Shown here: in pieces, positions 1-7,051 of the stretch
Layout of the letters: every line of letters starts with the position of its first letter
How positions within the stretch are numbered: the first letter of the stretch is position 1
Assembly (NCBI GenBank): GCA_018268075.1
Contig: JAFDXH010000066.1
Coordinates: 1 to 64,000, forward strand
DNA: 64,000 bases
Direction of reading: 5' to 3'
Source of the DNA: Bacteroidota bacterium
GTDB lineage: Bacteria > Bacteroidota > Bacteroidia > Chitinophagales > Chitinophagaceae
Translations under genes and position numbers: made by a program
The notes under the pieces: generated by a model
The model's database searches: none
What the model saw: the letters and a program-made list of their open reading frames with translations, nothing else
What the model was told of the DNA's origin: nothing

Positions 1-175
1 ATTGACAGTTACTGTAGAGGACGATGGTAAAGGGTTTGATAAAACAACATTAAAACAATCTTCAGGTATAGGCTGGAACAATATTCAAAACAGAGTAGAA
101 TTCTTAAAAGGAAAATTAGACGTAAGTTCAATAACTGAAAAAGGCACCTCTGTATTGATTGAAGTGTGTGTATAA
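1..175 (+). CDS. Sensor histidine kinase, C-terminal fragment (5' end outside window)
   Basis: Reading from base 2, the frame encodes the end of a GHKL-type ATPase domain. The G1 box EDDGKGFD and the G2-like segment SGIGWNNIQNRV are visible, followed by the final strand GTSVLIEV and the stop TAA at 173-175. In this family these residues bind ATP for autophosphorylation of a conserved His, which lies outside the window. A NarL-type response regulator follows 133 bases downstream on the same strand, so the two form a likely cognate two-component pair. Only about 57 residues are present, so the sensor domain and stimulus cannot be judged. Confidence 0.85.
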   Translation, partial: LTVTVEDDGKGFDKTTLKQSSGIGWNNIQNRVEFLKGKLDVSSITEKGTSVLIEVCV

Positions 176-308
176 AAAATTGCCACAAAGACACGAAGAA
201 GAAGAAGAAATAAAAGTTGCCACAAAGACACTAAGACTCAAAGAAGAAGAAATAAAAAAAATAAAAAAAAATTTGCGCCTTGGTGGCTTGGTGGCGAAAA
301 AAAAAATC
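176..308 (+). repeat. Interspersed repeat with inverted arms between kinase and regulator
   Basis: Two direct copies of TTGCCACAAAGACAC(G/T)AAG start at 180 and 217. Bases 272-297 hold TTTGCGCCTTGGTGGCTTGG and a further GTGGCG; read on the opposite strand this is a related gene-start-like GCCACCAAGCCACCAAGG motif. The element therefore resembles a hairpin with purine-rich (GAAGAAGAA, A-run) spacers. It fills almost the entire gap between the two genes and happens to keep an open frame into the regulator. It looks like a dispersed non-coding repeat, not coding sequence; its function is unknown. Confidence 0.6.
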
Positions 309-923
309 ATGAAAACAAGTATATTCATTGTTGACGATCATTACATGGTCATTGAAGGTATCCGTTCATTATTACAAAACGAAAAGGATATTGATTGGCT
401 TGGCCATGCTACCAATGCATCTTCGTGTCTTAGTTTTTTAAAACAGCAACTACCAGATATTATTTTGATGGATATCAACCTGCCTGATATGAACGGGATT
501 GATTTGTGTAAAGAAGTCAGAAAATTATATCCATCAGTATTTGTATTGGGGCTTAGCACATTTAACCAGCAGGCTTACATTCGCGATATGATGGAAAATG
601 GCGCATCAGGATATATTTTAAAAAATGCCGATAAGGAAGAACTTTGGGATGCCATCAATACCGTGATGAAAGGAAAATCTTATATGAGTGATGAAGTAGC
701 AGCAGCGTTCAAAGAAAAAAACACAGGAATGCCATTAATAACAAGGCGTGAAAAGGAAATATTACAAATGATTGCACAAGGAAATACCAATGCAGAAATC
801 GCTAATAAATTATTTATTAGTGTGGCTACAGTAAACACCCATCGTAAAAGTATTTTAGAAAAATTTGATGCAAAAAATACTGCTACCCTTATTGGCAAAG
901 CATCTCGACAGGGAATTATATAA
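309..923 (+). CDS. NarL/FixJ-family response regulator transcription factor
   Basis: This is a two-component DNA-binding response regulator of 204 residues, a normal length for the family. The receiver domain (about 1-120) shows the acidic pair D9/D10, the phosphoacceptor D55 in ILMDINLPD, S83 and the conserved K105 in YILKNA. A linker leads to a LuxR-type helix-turn-helix (about 143-190) with TRREKEILQMIAQG and NAEIANKLFISVATVNTHRK. The ATG at 309 is chosen because the protein then begins exactly at the first receiver strand (MKTSIFIVDD). An in-frame upstream ATG at 159 would add 50 Lys/Glu-rich residues encoded by the repeat. The kinase fragment upstream is the likely partner; target genes are not evident. 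Confidence 0.93.
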   Translation: MKTSIFIVDDHYMVIEGIRSLLQNEKDIDWLGHATNASSCLSFLKQQLPDIILMDINLPDMNGIDLCKEVRKLYPSVFVLGLSTFNQQAYIRDMMENGASGYILKNADKEELWDAINTVMKGKSYMSDEVAAAFKEKNTGMPLITRREKEILQMIAQGNTNAEIANKLFISVATVNTHRKSILEKFDAKNTATLIGKASRQGII

Positions 924-1262
924 ACCCATGTCATTTCCTCTTACTTTTTACTTAATAATTCTTTGCCTACAATCACTTTTGGATTACCGATTACCAATAG
1001 AAAATTCGCAATAATCCAATCAACATTGAAATAAACGGCCATGCTATCGGCAATAAACCTTATAAGTTTGAACTAATTTAAAATGTAGGTTGGTAAAACC
1101 TTAGAGTCAATCAAATTTATTCAAGTGTCTTCCGGCTAAAATAATTGCATCACATAATCTTATCCTGGTAAAAAGTACAATAAGACTAAGGCGGTATTAT
1201 ATCTATAACAAAGATTATTCGAGCAAAATATTATATAAATCCGGTATAAAATTTTCAACAGT
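924..1262. other. Intergenic stretch with no recognised gene
   Basis: These 339 bases lie between the convergent response regulator and lgt. No open frame with protein-like composition, tRNA or convincing hairpin plus T-tract terminator was seen. The sequence is AT-rich and low in structure. Confidence 0.6.
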
Positions 1263-2597
1263 TTAGATGCTTGATGCTGCCTTATACCTTCTATTGAAAT
1301 AAAGTGTACCTGCAATACCTATTATGATTAATAACACTGAGATGAGCTCTGCCTGTGTAGGATGAATTCCAAAAATAGAGTAAGTGGTATTCACCCTTAT
1401 TGTTTCTATAAGAAACCGCTCAAGTCCTGTAAGAATCAAATAAAATGAAAACATCGCACCGGGTGCTTTTATTTTTCTTCTACTAAGCCAAAGAATGAAA
1501 AATAAAATACCGCATCCTATTATTTCATAAAGTGGTGTTGGGAATACCGGTTGTGGTAATGCCCGGCAAAACTTGCCTTCACAATTAGGGAGTAGCACCC
1601 CATCTTCATTTACATTATGCGGGTAGGTATAGGCAAAAAACCATGTGGGAAGAAAAGAAGGGCCTACAAAACTTTTATGAGGAACTTTATCCAACGTTTG
1701 CGCATCCCTATCACTTACAAAAGTTTTTTCACCATTCGGATCAATTACATGGCCATGCAAAAAATATAGAGAATCAGCAACAAGTTTTTGCTCAAACTGC
1801 CCCGGTGCGCTTTTTACCACCTTACCAGGTTCATTACTTATATAAGCGCTGTTATACACGCCCCAATCGCCATCTCCCGCTACCTGGCAACCCATTCTGC
1901 CAATAGCATAAGCAATCATCAATGCAGGTGCTGCAGCATCGCAAAGGTGCAATAATCCAATCTTCTTTTTTCTAGCATAAACGAGAATCGCAATGGCTGC
2001 ACATATTAATCCACCATAAAAAGTAAGGCCGCTGGGAGCTATCAAATTCGCAATTGGGTCTTTTATAAACCGGTCCCAATTTTCTAAGTTATCAAATAAT
2101 TTAGCCCCTATAATTCCAAAAATCAAAGCAAGAATTACAATATCACCCACGCGATCGTGAGGCCAGATACGTACCACCCTCCTTTCCGGCTTGGAAAGTT
2201 TCTTTTTATTTTTTTCCCGAAATTTTAAAAAAACAAGTACTGCGGCAATTAATAGGCCACCTACCCAACTACCTGATGTAGAAAAAATAAATTGTTGTAG
2301 ATCTGTATCTGCTTGCCGGCTGGCTATAAATGCTCCTATCAATTTGTAACCAAAAATAAACCCTACCAACCCATTGACAAAAAGATCCATATAAGAAGCA
2401 GGCTTGCCGGTCTCGATGGTTTCTTCTCGAAATGTCAACTGCCCCTTCTTTTCTTTTCGTTTTAATTCCAATGTTAAAACATACGCAGCAACAATAAAGG
2501 ATATCGCCACAAATATTCCGAAAGTGAAAAATATTTTAAACAAATTTATTTTCCACCCAAACCAATCGTTCAGTACATAATATAAATTGGGATACAT
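1263..2597 (-). CDS. lgt: Prolipoprotein diacylglyceryl transferase
   Basis: Lgt transfers diacylglycerol from phosphatidylglycerol to the lipobox Cys of prelipoproteins in the inner membrane, the first step of lipoprotein maturation. The family signature is present as GRMGCQVAGDGDWG at about residues 233-246, and the protein has at least seven hydrophobic segments. A C-terminal conserved region follows, with RVNTTYSIFGIHPTQAE. At 444 residues it is much longer than the roughly 260-300 residues of proteobacterial Lgt. Extra length lies at the N-terminus (about 1-60) and in a hydrophilic insertion of about 100 residues just after the signature. The gene is monocistronic and follows the bacilliredoxin gene on the same strand after a terminator. 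The many lipoproteins in this window are its expected substrates. Confidence 0.93.
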   Translation of the reverse strand: MYPNLYYVLNDWFGWKINLFKIFFTFGIFVAISFIVAAYVLTLELKRKEKKGQLTFREETIETGKPASYMDLFVNGLVGFIFGYKLIGAFIASRQADTDLQQFIFSTSGSWVGGLLIAAVLVFLKFREKNKKKLSKPERRVVRIWPHDRVGDIVILALIFGIIGAKLFDNLENWDRFIKDPIANLIAPSGLTFYGGLICAAIAILVYARKKKIGLLHLCDAAAPALMIAYAIGRMGCQVAGDGDWGVYNSAYISNEPGKVVKSAPGQFEQKLVADSLYFLHGHVIDPNGEKTFVSDRDAQTLDKVPHKSFVGPSFLPTWFFAYTYPHNVNEDGVLLPNCEGKFCRALPQPVFPTPLYEIIGCGILFFILWLSRRKIKAPGAMFSFYLILTGLERFLIETIRVNTTYSIFGIHPTQAELISVLLIIIGIAGTLYFNRRYKAASSI

Positions 2598-2623
2598 AGC
2601 AGTTATTTTACAACAAAGAAAAC

Positions 2624-2662
2624 TTTAAAAAAATAAAACCTTCATTTTATAAAAGAAGGTTT
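2624..2662 (-). terminator. Rho-independent terminator of the bacilliredoxin gene
   Basis: Read on the minus strand, AAACCTTC and GAAGGTTT pair around an 11-base loop (2636-2662) and are followed by a T-rich tract. It lies about 25 bases past the stop of the bacilliredoxin gene and before the lgt start. Confidence 0.65.
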
Positions 2663-2685
2663 CATTTTATCTCAAGAAAAATTAA

Positions 2686-3099
2686 TTAGCAATATTCATC
2701 AAAGGCTGCCTCAAGGTTTTGAGAAATCATTTCAGCAGAATGGCCTTCAATGTTGTGGCGCTCAAGAAAATGAACCAGCTTACCATCTTTAAATAATGCA
2801 ATAGAAGGTGATGAAGGTGGATAAGGCATTAAATGCTCACGAACTTTTTCAACTGCTTCCATATCAAACCCAGCAAAGCTAGTAGTAAGATGTGCAGGTT
2901 TTTTTTCACTTTTGCCTACTGCCATCAGCACACCTGGCCGAGCTGAGCCGGCTGAGCACCCACACACAGAATTGATAACAAGTAAGGTGGTTCCAGGTTT
3001 AGCTAATGCAGCTTCTACCTGTGATTGATCAGCAAGATCTTCAAACCCATTTTGGGTTAATTCTTCCTTCATAGGAATTACTATTTGTTCAGGATACAT
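2686..3099 (-). CDS. BrxA/BrxB-family bacilliredoxin (YphP/YqiW, DUF1094)
   Basis: This is a small thioredoxin-fold protein of 137 residues, the usual length. In Firmicutes the family removes bacillithiol from S-bacillithiolated proteins. The atypical active site C46-G-C48 is clear in VINSVCGCSAGSARPG, and the C-terminal half keeps the family pattern with MPYPPSSPSIALFKDGKLVHF and a RHNIEGHSAEMI segment. The ATG at 3099 is preceded by the -7-like box TAAATTTG about 17 bases upstream. Which low-molecular-weight thiol it acts on in this organism cannot be told from the sequence; bacillithiol is the family-based guess. Confidence 0.9.
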   Translation of the reverse strand: MYPEQIVIPMKEELTQNGFEDLADQSQVEAALAKPGTTLLVINSVCGCSAGSARPGVLMAVGKSEKKPAHLTTSFAGFDMEAVEKVREHLMPYPPSSPSIALFKDGKLVHFLERHNIEGHSAEMISQNLEAAFDEYC

Positions 3100-3115
3100 A
3101 ACTTTTTTTTGGTTG

Positions 3116-3123
3116 CAAATTTA
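3116..3123 (-). promoter_or_regulatory. Candidate -7 promoter element (TAAATTTG) for the bacilliredoxin gene
   Basis: An exact match on the minus strand to the Bacteroidota -7 consensus TAnnTTTG, 16 bases before the ATG. I did not find a clear TTTG -33 box at the usual spacing. Confidence 0.45.
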
Positions 3124-3286
3124 CAAAAGATATATGGATTGGCATTTAAAATTGTTGAATCAAGAAATTATGTCTTAAAAAATTAACACATCTGCCAGAA
3201 TGCCATCAAAATATTTAAAATAAGCCAGTGGTATTTATTTTGATAATGAAAGAGAAACAAGATTTAAAACAATAAAAAAACTAAAA

Positions 3287-3712
3287 ATGACAACACTAAA
3301 ATTTAATCAGCCAACGCTGAAGACTCTGGATAGCTTTTTAGACAATCTTCTTGGCGATTTGCCGGTAGCCAATAATCATTCTTTAAACTTTCCCGCTGTA
3401 AACATTTACGAAACCAATGAAGATTTTCTTCTTGAATTTAATGTGCCCGGCAGAAAGAAAGAAGATTTTAAGATAACTATTGATAAAAATATATTGTCTG
3501 TAGCCTTCGAAAGCAAGGAAGAAAACAAACAAGAAGGCAAGCAATATATTAAGAGAGAGTTCGCTACTCAATCATTCAATAGGTCATTTACTTTGGATGA
3601 AAAAATAAATGCTGAAAGTATTGATGCTAAATATGAAAATGGAATCCTGTATCTGACCCTTCCTAAAAAGGAAGAAGTGAAGGTGCTTCCTAAAGAGATT
3701 TCAGTAAAATAA
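3287..3712 (+). CDS. Hsp20/alpha-crystallin family small heat-shock protein
   Basis: An ATP-independent holdase chaperone that binds unfolding proteins in the cytoplasm. The 141 residues are typical of bacterial Hsp20. The alpha-crystallin domain starts at about residue 36 (FPAVNIYETNEDFLLEFNVPG), and the conserved A/G-x-L motif near the end of the domain appears as YENGILYLTLPKKE. The C-terminal tail VLPKEISVK has the I-x-V type anchor used for oligomer assembly. The gene stands alone, ending in a strong terminator shared with the convergent arginine decarboxylase gene. Heat or stress control is expected from the family, but no sigma-32-type or CIRCE element was seen upstream. Confidence 0.95.
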   Translation: MTTLKFNQPTLKTLDSFLDNLLGDLPVANNHSLNFPAVNIYETNEDFLLEFNVPGRKKEDFKITIDKNILSVAFESKEENKQEGKQYIKREFATQSFNRSFTLDEKINAESIDAKYENGILYLTLPKKEEVKVLPKEISVK

Positions 3713-3728
3713 GTTGAGCCAACACGGC

Positions 3729-3765
3729 AAGGCCTTTCTGAATATAACAAGGAAGGCCTTTTTTT
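3729..3765 (+). terminator. Rho-independent terminator after hsp20
   Basis: Perfect 8-base arms AAGGCCTT at 3729-3736 and 3753-3760, followed by a run of T. It lies 17 bases after the hsp20 stop. The minus strand lacks a T tract, so it serves mainly the hsp20 direction. Confidence 0.8.
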
Positions 3766-3769
3766 ATTT

Positions 3770-5170
3770 TTAAGATTTGTAACCCAAAATCTTCAGCATG
3801 CTAGCAGCACTCTGTTCTTTAGCATAAACCCAATCTACCAGCTTACCATTTTTATCTTTTTCTATCACTATGTATTTAGGCGATGGGATAAGGCAATGCT
3901 TTATACCACCATACCCGCTTATCTGATCCTGATAAGCGCCAGTATGAAAGAACCCAACATATAGTGGTTCTCCATTTCCTAACTTAGGTAAAAATACTTC
4001 ATTTATATGCTCTTCAGAATCGTAGTAGTCGTGGCTATCGCAGGTAATTCCTCCTAAAGTTACCCTTTGGTATTCTTCATCCCATTTGTTTACAGGCAAC
4101 ATTAGAAATTTTTCTCCTATACCCCAAGTATCAGGTAATGTAGTAATAAAGGAAGAATCAATCATGTACCATGTTTCACGATCATTCTGCATTTTTTCGC
4201 CAAGCACACTATAAATATGTGCCATACTCTCGCCTACTGTATAGCTGCCAAATTCTGTAAAAATATTAGGCATAGGAACTTTACTTTTTTTGCACCCTAC
4301 CTTTATATTTCTTACTATCTCATTTATCATACCCTGATAATCGTAGGTAAACCCTAAGGAATGCTTTATGGGAAAGCCACCGCCAATATTAATCGAATCT
4401 AACTCAGGGCAAATTTTCTTTAGCTGGCAATAAAGGTTGATCACCTTATTTAATTCGCTCCAGTAATATATATCGTCTTTTATTCCTTTATTCAGAAAAA
4501 TGTGCAACATTTTTAGCTGAAACCGATTTTCATTTCCTTCTATCTCATCTACATAAAATTCTAAAATATCTTTAGCACGTATGCCTAACCGTGAGGTGTA
4601 AAAAGGGAAAGTGGGCTCTTCTTCAGCAGCCACTCTAATACCAATATTAAATGTAGATCTGACTGATTTTTTATATGCTTTTAATTCTTCCTTATTGTCA
4701 AGGATGGGTATTACATTTTTAAATCCTGTATTAATCAATCTGGCAATTCGACTAGTATAACTTTTTTGTTTATACCCATTACAAATTATAAAAGTATCCT
4801 TGTTTATTTTTTTTCGTTCGTATAGTTTATTAATGATCTCAATATCATAAGCATAGGAAGTTTCCAGATGAATACCGTGCTTAAGAGCTTCTTCTACAAT
4901 AAAAGAAAAATGAGAGCTTTTAGTACAATAGCAATAATTGTACTTTCCCTCATACTTATACTTTTTAAATGCTTTTGCAAACATCTCTTTAGCCTTATTA
5001 ATCTGCATACCAATTTTAGGCAAATAGGTTAGCTTTAATGGAGTACCATATTTGTCTATTAGCTTTTTTACATCTACCCCATTATACTCGAGGTATCCGT
5101 TTTTCAGATCATAATCTTCCTGTGGGAAATTAAATGTTTGCTGTACGAGGTCATTGTAAGAATTGTTCAT
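3770..5170 (-). CDS. speA: Arginine decarboxylase (PLP-dependent, fold III)
   Basis: Decarboxylates L-arginine to agmatine for polyamine synthesis in the cytoplasm. At 466 residues it is the short form seen in Bacteroidota, lacking much of the length of the roughly 630-residue E. coli SpeA. The PLP lysine is probably K84 in YCYCTKSSH. The glycine-rich phosphate-binding loop is NIGGGFP (261-267). The substrate-side cysteine motif is GGITCDSHDYYD (373-384), and FHTGAYQ (408-414) belongs to the C-terminal beta domain. Ornithine or diaminopimelate decarboxylase are related alternatives, but the N-terminal extension and the CDSHD motif favour arginine decarboxylase. A TACATTTG promoter element lies 30 bases upstream. 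Confidence 0.88.
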   Translation of the reverse strand: MNNSYNDLVQQTFNFPQEDYDLKNGYLEYNGVDVKKLIDKYGTPLKLTYLPKIGMQINKAKEMFAKAFKKYKYEGKYNYCYCTKSSHFSFIVEEALKHGIHLETSYAYDIEIINKLYERKKINKDTFIICNGYKQKSYTSRIARLINTGFKNVIPILDNKEELKAYKKSVRSTFNIGIRVAAEEEPTFPFYTSRLGIRAKDILEFYVDEIEGNENRFQLKMLHIFLNKGIKDDIYYWSELNKVINLYCQLKKICPELDSINIGGGFPIKHSLGFTYDYQGMINEIVRNIKVGCKKSKVPMPNIFTEFGSYTVGESMAHIYSVLGEKMQNDRETWYMIDSSFITTLPDTWGIGEKFLMLPVNKWDEEYQRVTLGGITCDSHDYYDSEEHINEVFLPKLGNGEPLYVGFFHTGAYQDQISGYGGIKHCLIPSPKYIVIEKDKNGKLVDWVYAKEQSAASMLKILGYKS

Positions 5171-5200
5171 CTACGATAAATGGCTTTCTGATTTGAAATA

Positions 5201-5208
5201 CAAATGTA
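5201..5208 (-). promoter_or_regulatory. Candidate -7 promoter element (TACATTTG) for speA
   Basis: An exact TAnnTTTG match on the minus strand, 30 bases before the speA ATG and just downstream of the rplT terminator. This implies independent transcription of speA. Confidence 0.5.
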
Positions 5209-5231
5209 ACAATAGAGATTATTTTTTGCAC

Positions 5232-5266
5232 AAAAAAACCGCTCAGGGTTTTAAGTTCAGGAGCGG
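5232..5266 (-). terminator. Rho-independent terminator of the rpmI-rplT operon
   Basis: On the minus strand CCGCTC and GAGCGG pair around a 16-base loop and are followed by seven T. It lies 24 bases past the rplT stop and insulates speA from the ribosomal operon. Confidence 0.8.
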
Positions 5267-5289
5267 CAATATAAAAAGTTGGACTGTAA

Positions 5290-5634
5290 TTACTTTACAG
5301 ACAATATCAAATTCTTAAATGCTTCCGGCTCATTCATCGCCATATCTGCAAGCATCTTTCTGTTAAGTTCAATATTCTTTTCATTAAGCTTGTGAATGAA
5401 TTGGCTATAAGTAAGGCCTTCTGCTCTTACAGCGGCATTAATACGGGCAATCCAAAGAGTACGGTACTCTCTTTTCTTTAGTTTGCGGCCTACATAGCTA
5501 TACGTAAGCCCCTTTTCCATTACATTTTTTGCAACGGTATATACATTTTTCCTTTTACCATAGTAGCCTTTAGCTGCTTTGAGTATTCTTTTTCTTCTTG
5601 CCCTTGAGGCAACTGCATTAGATGAACGTGGCAT
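5290..5634 (-). CDS. rplT: 50S ribosomal protein L20
   Basis: L20 is an early-assembly 23S rRNA-binding protein of the large subunit. The 114 residues match the family length. The N-terminal basic extension ([20 protein letters not shown]) and the globular domain with [21 protein letters not shown] and [15 protein letters not shown] are characteristic. It follows rpmI by 49 bases in the conserved rpmI-rplT order and ends in a strong terminator. In other bacteria L20 binds its own operon leader to repress translation; a leader hairpin is present upstream of rpmI here. Confidence 0.98.
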   Translation of the reverse strand: MPRSSNAVASRARRKRILKAAKGYYGKRKNVYTVAKNVMEKGLTYSYVGRKLKKREYRTLWIARINAAVRAEGLTYSQFIHKLNEKNIELNRKMLADMAMNEPEAFKNLILSVK

Positions 5635-5683
5635 TTTTTAATATTTTTTCGGCTGTTTTTTTTACTACCGGTGATGATAAATT

Positions 5684-5881
5684 TTATTTCATTCTTAATA
5701 AACGCATTACAAATGGCCTGTTGGCATCACTTACTACGCCTTTTTTCCGCAAGCTGCGTTTGCGTTTTGTAGTTTTTTTAGTAAGAATGTGTCTTTTAAA
5801 AGCTTTTTGAAATGTAATTTCACCGGTGCCGGTTACTTTAAAACGCTTTTTAGCGCTTGAATTGGTCTTTACCTTTGGCAT
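5684..5881 (-). CDS. rpmI: 50S ribosomal protein L35
   Basis: L35 is a small basic protein of the large ribosomal subunit. The 65 residues include the characteristic start [20 protein letters not shown], then [20 protein letters not shown] and the C-terminal VMRLL. It is the first gene of the two-gene operon with rplT. In many bacteria infC lies immediately upstream, but here the upstream gene is an unrelated DUF4197 lipoprotein and infC is not in the window. A leader of about 110 bases separates its predicted promoter from the ATG. Confidence 0.97.
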   Translation of the reverse strand: MPKVKTNSSAKKRFKVTGTGEITFQKAFKRHILTKKTTKRKRSLRKKGVVSDANRPFVMRLLRMK

Positions 5882-5914
5882 TATTTTGTTTTTACTTTTA
5901 CACCCTTGCCGGCG

Positions 5915-5930
5915 TTCCGAACGGTCGGAA
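5915..5930 (-). promoter_or_regulatory. Hairpin in the rpmI-rplT leader
   Basis: TTCCGA and TCGGAA pair perfectly around a 4-base loop about 35-50 bases before the rpmI ATG. A GC-rich flank (GCCGGC) adjoins it. Its position in a ribosomal-protein leader makes it a candidate autoregulatory structure; no known leader family was matched by eye. Confidence 0.4.
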
Positions 5931-6002
5931 ACTTATGGAGCCATGTGGGCAATATCGCTTTTCAAATCCTGCAATTCTAGCGACAATAAAAAAGCAGGGG
6001 CG

Positions 6003-6010
6003 CAAAAGTA
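6003..6010 (-). promoter_or_regulatory. Candidate -7 promoter element (TACTTTTG) for rpmI-rplT
   Basis: An exact TAnnTTTG match on the minus strand followed by CGCC, between the DUF4197 gene and rpmI. It implies a 5' leader of about 115 bases. Confidence 0.5.
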
Positions 6011-6056
6011 CAAAGTATTTTGATAAAAAAAGTAAAAAATATGGCTACTTTCAATA

Positions 6057-6773
6057 TTAATGCTGTCCAGCAAATACTTTTCGTAGTAAATCGGTAATTC
6101 GCGCAGCAGGGTCTTTGCGAATTAATTGCTCCTCCAGCCCAATATGGTAAAATAAACCATCAAGGGCTTTCTGGGTTACATAAGCAGTTAAATCAGTATT
6201 TACTGGCTTATTGCTAAATTTATTGTACACTGAAAAAACATCTGACCAATATTTTGTAGCATCTGTAAATTGTAGCGATTTACTAATTATAGGTGTAAAT
6301 TTTGCGGTCAATTCTGTCGAAGTTTTCATTTTTAGATATTGAGTAGCAGCCGTATTGTCCCCCCTTAAAATCCCAAATGCATCCTGAATGGTCATTTGTG
6401 AGATGGCATCAATGAAAATATTACCAACATATTTCGAAGCATCTTCTGCAGCTCGGTTCATTGAAAGTACTGCTTTATCCACCACATTTCCAAAGCCTAC
6501 ACTTCGCAAAGTCTTTTCAACCTGCTGCGCTTCAGGGGGCATTAAAATTTTAATCATATCATCTTTAAAAAAACCATTCAACAATCCGAGATGAAAAGTA
6601 GCAGTGTCTGTACCGACCTTCAACGCTTCTTTAAGGCCACCAACTACTTCGGCATTTGTAAGATTACCATCACCTACACTACTTAAAATACTCCGCGCCG
6701 TATCACAGCCTGTGATAGTTACAGAAACCAAAAAGACAGGTATTAGGGCAACCCTGAGAAAAAGAGATTTCAT
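6057..6773 (-). CDS. DUF4197 domain-containing lipoprotein
   Basis: A predicted lipoprotein of 238 residues. The N-terminal segment ends at the lipobox SVTITGC with C23. The rest matches the DUF4197 pattern by eye: NAEVVGGLKEALKVG near the start, an FKDDMIKILMPPEAQ segment in the middle, then AAEDASKYVGNIFIDAISQM and a C-terminal LTAYVTQKALDGLFYHIG. Proteins of this family are mostly helical, and no biochemical role is established that I know of. The gene stands alone, upstream of the rpmI promoter on the same strand. Confidence 0.85.
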   Translation of the reverse strand: MKSLFLRVALIPVFLVSVTITGCDTARSILSSVGDGNLTNAEVVGGLKEALKVGTDTATFHLGLLNGFFKDDMIKILMPPEAQQVEKTLRSVGFGNVVDKAVLSMNRAAEDASKYVGNIFIDAISQMTIQDAFGILRGDNTAATQYLKMKTSTELTAKFTPIISKSLQFTDATKYWSDVFSVYNKFSNKPVNTDLTAYVTQKALDGLFYHIGLEEQLIRKDPAARITDLLRKVFAGQH

Positions 6774-7051
6774 AAACGTTGAGTTTAGTTTAATTATAAA
6801 GTTTGTTTAATTATAAATTTCTAAAAGTTTCAAGTACAATGCCAAAAATAAAAATTGTTTGAATTAGGAATTAATAAAAGGCTGAATGATTAGGATAAAG
6901 TGTTTACATAGGAGCCGTTTAGTCTCCCAGATTTTCGAAAATGGACTATTACGAATGTGTGATCGGTATTTTTGTTGCCCATGGCATTTCATTATTTTGT
7001 AAAAGTAATTTATAGCAATATGTTTAGGCCTATCTTACGATTATTTATATC

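Noticed and set aside
2-175. Kinase fragment as a complete small ATPase gene
   Set aside because: The frame is open at the window edge and contains only the end of the ATP-binding domain, so it is a truncated view of a longer gene.
159-308. N-terminal extension of the response regulator from an ATG at 159
   Set aside because: The extra 50 residues are Lys/Glu-rich, encoded by the repeat, and overlap the kinase stop; the ATG at 309 starts exactly at the receiver domain.
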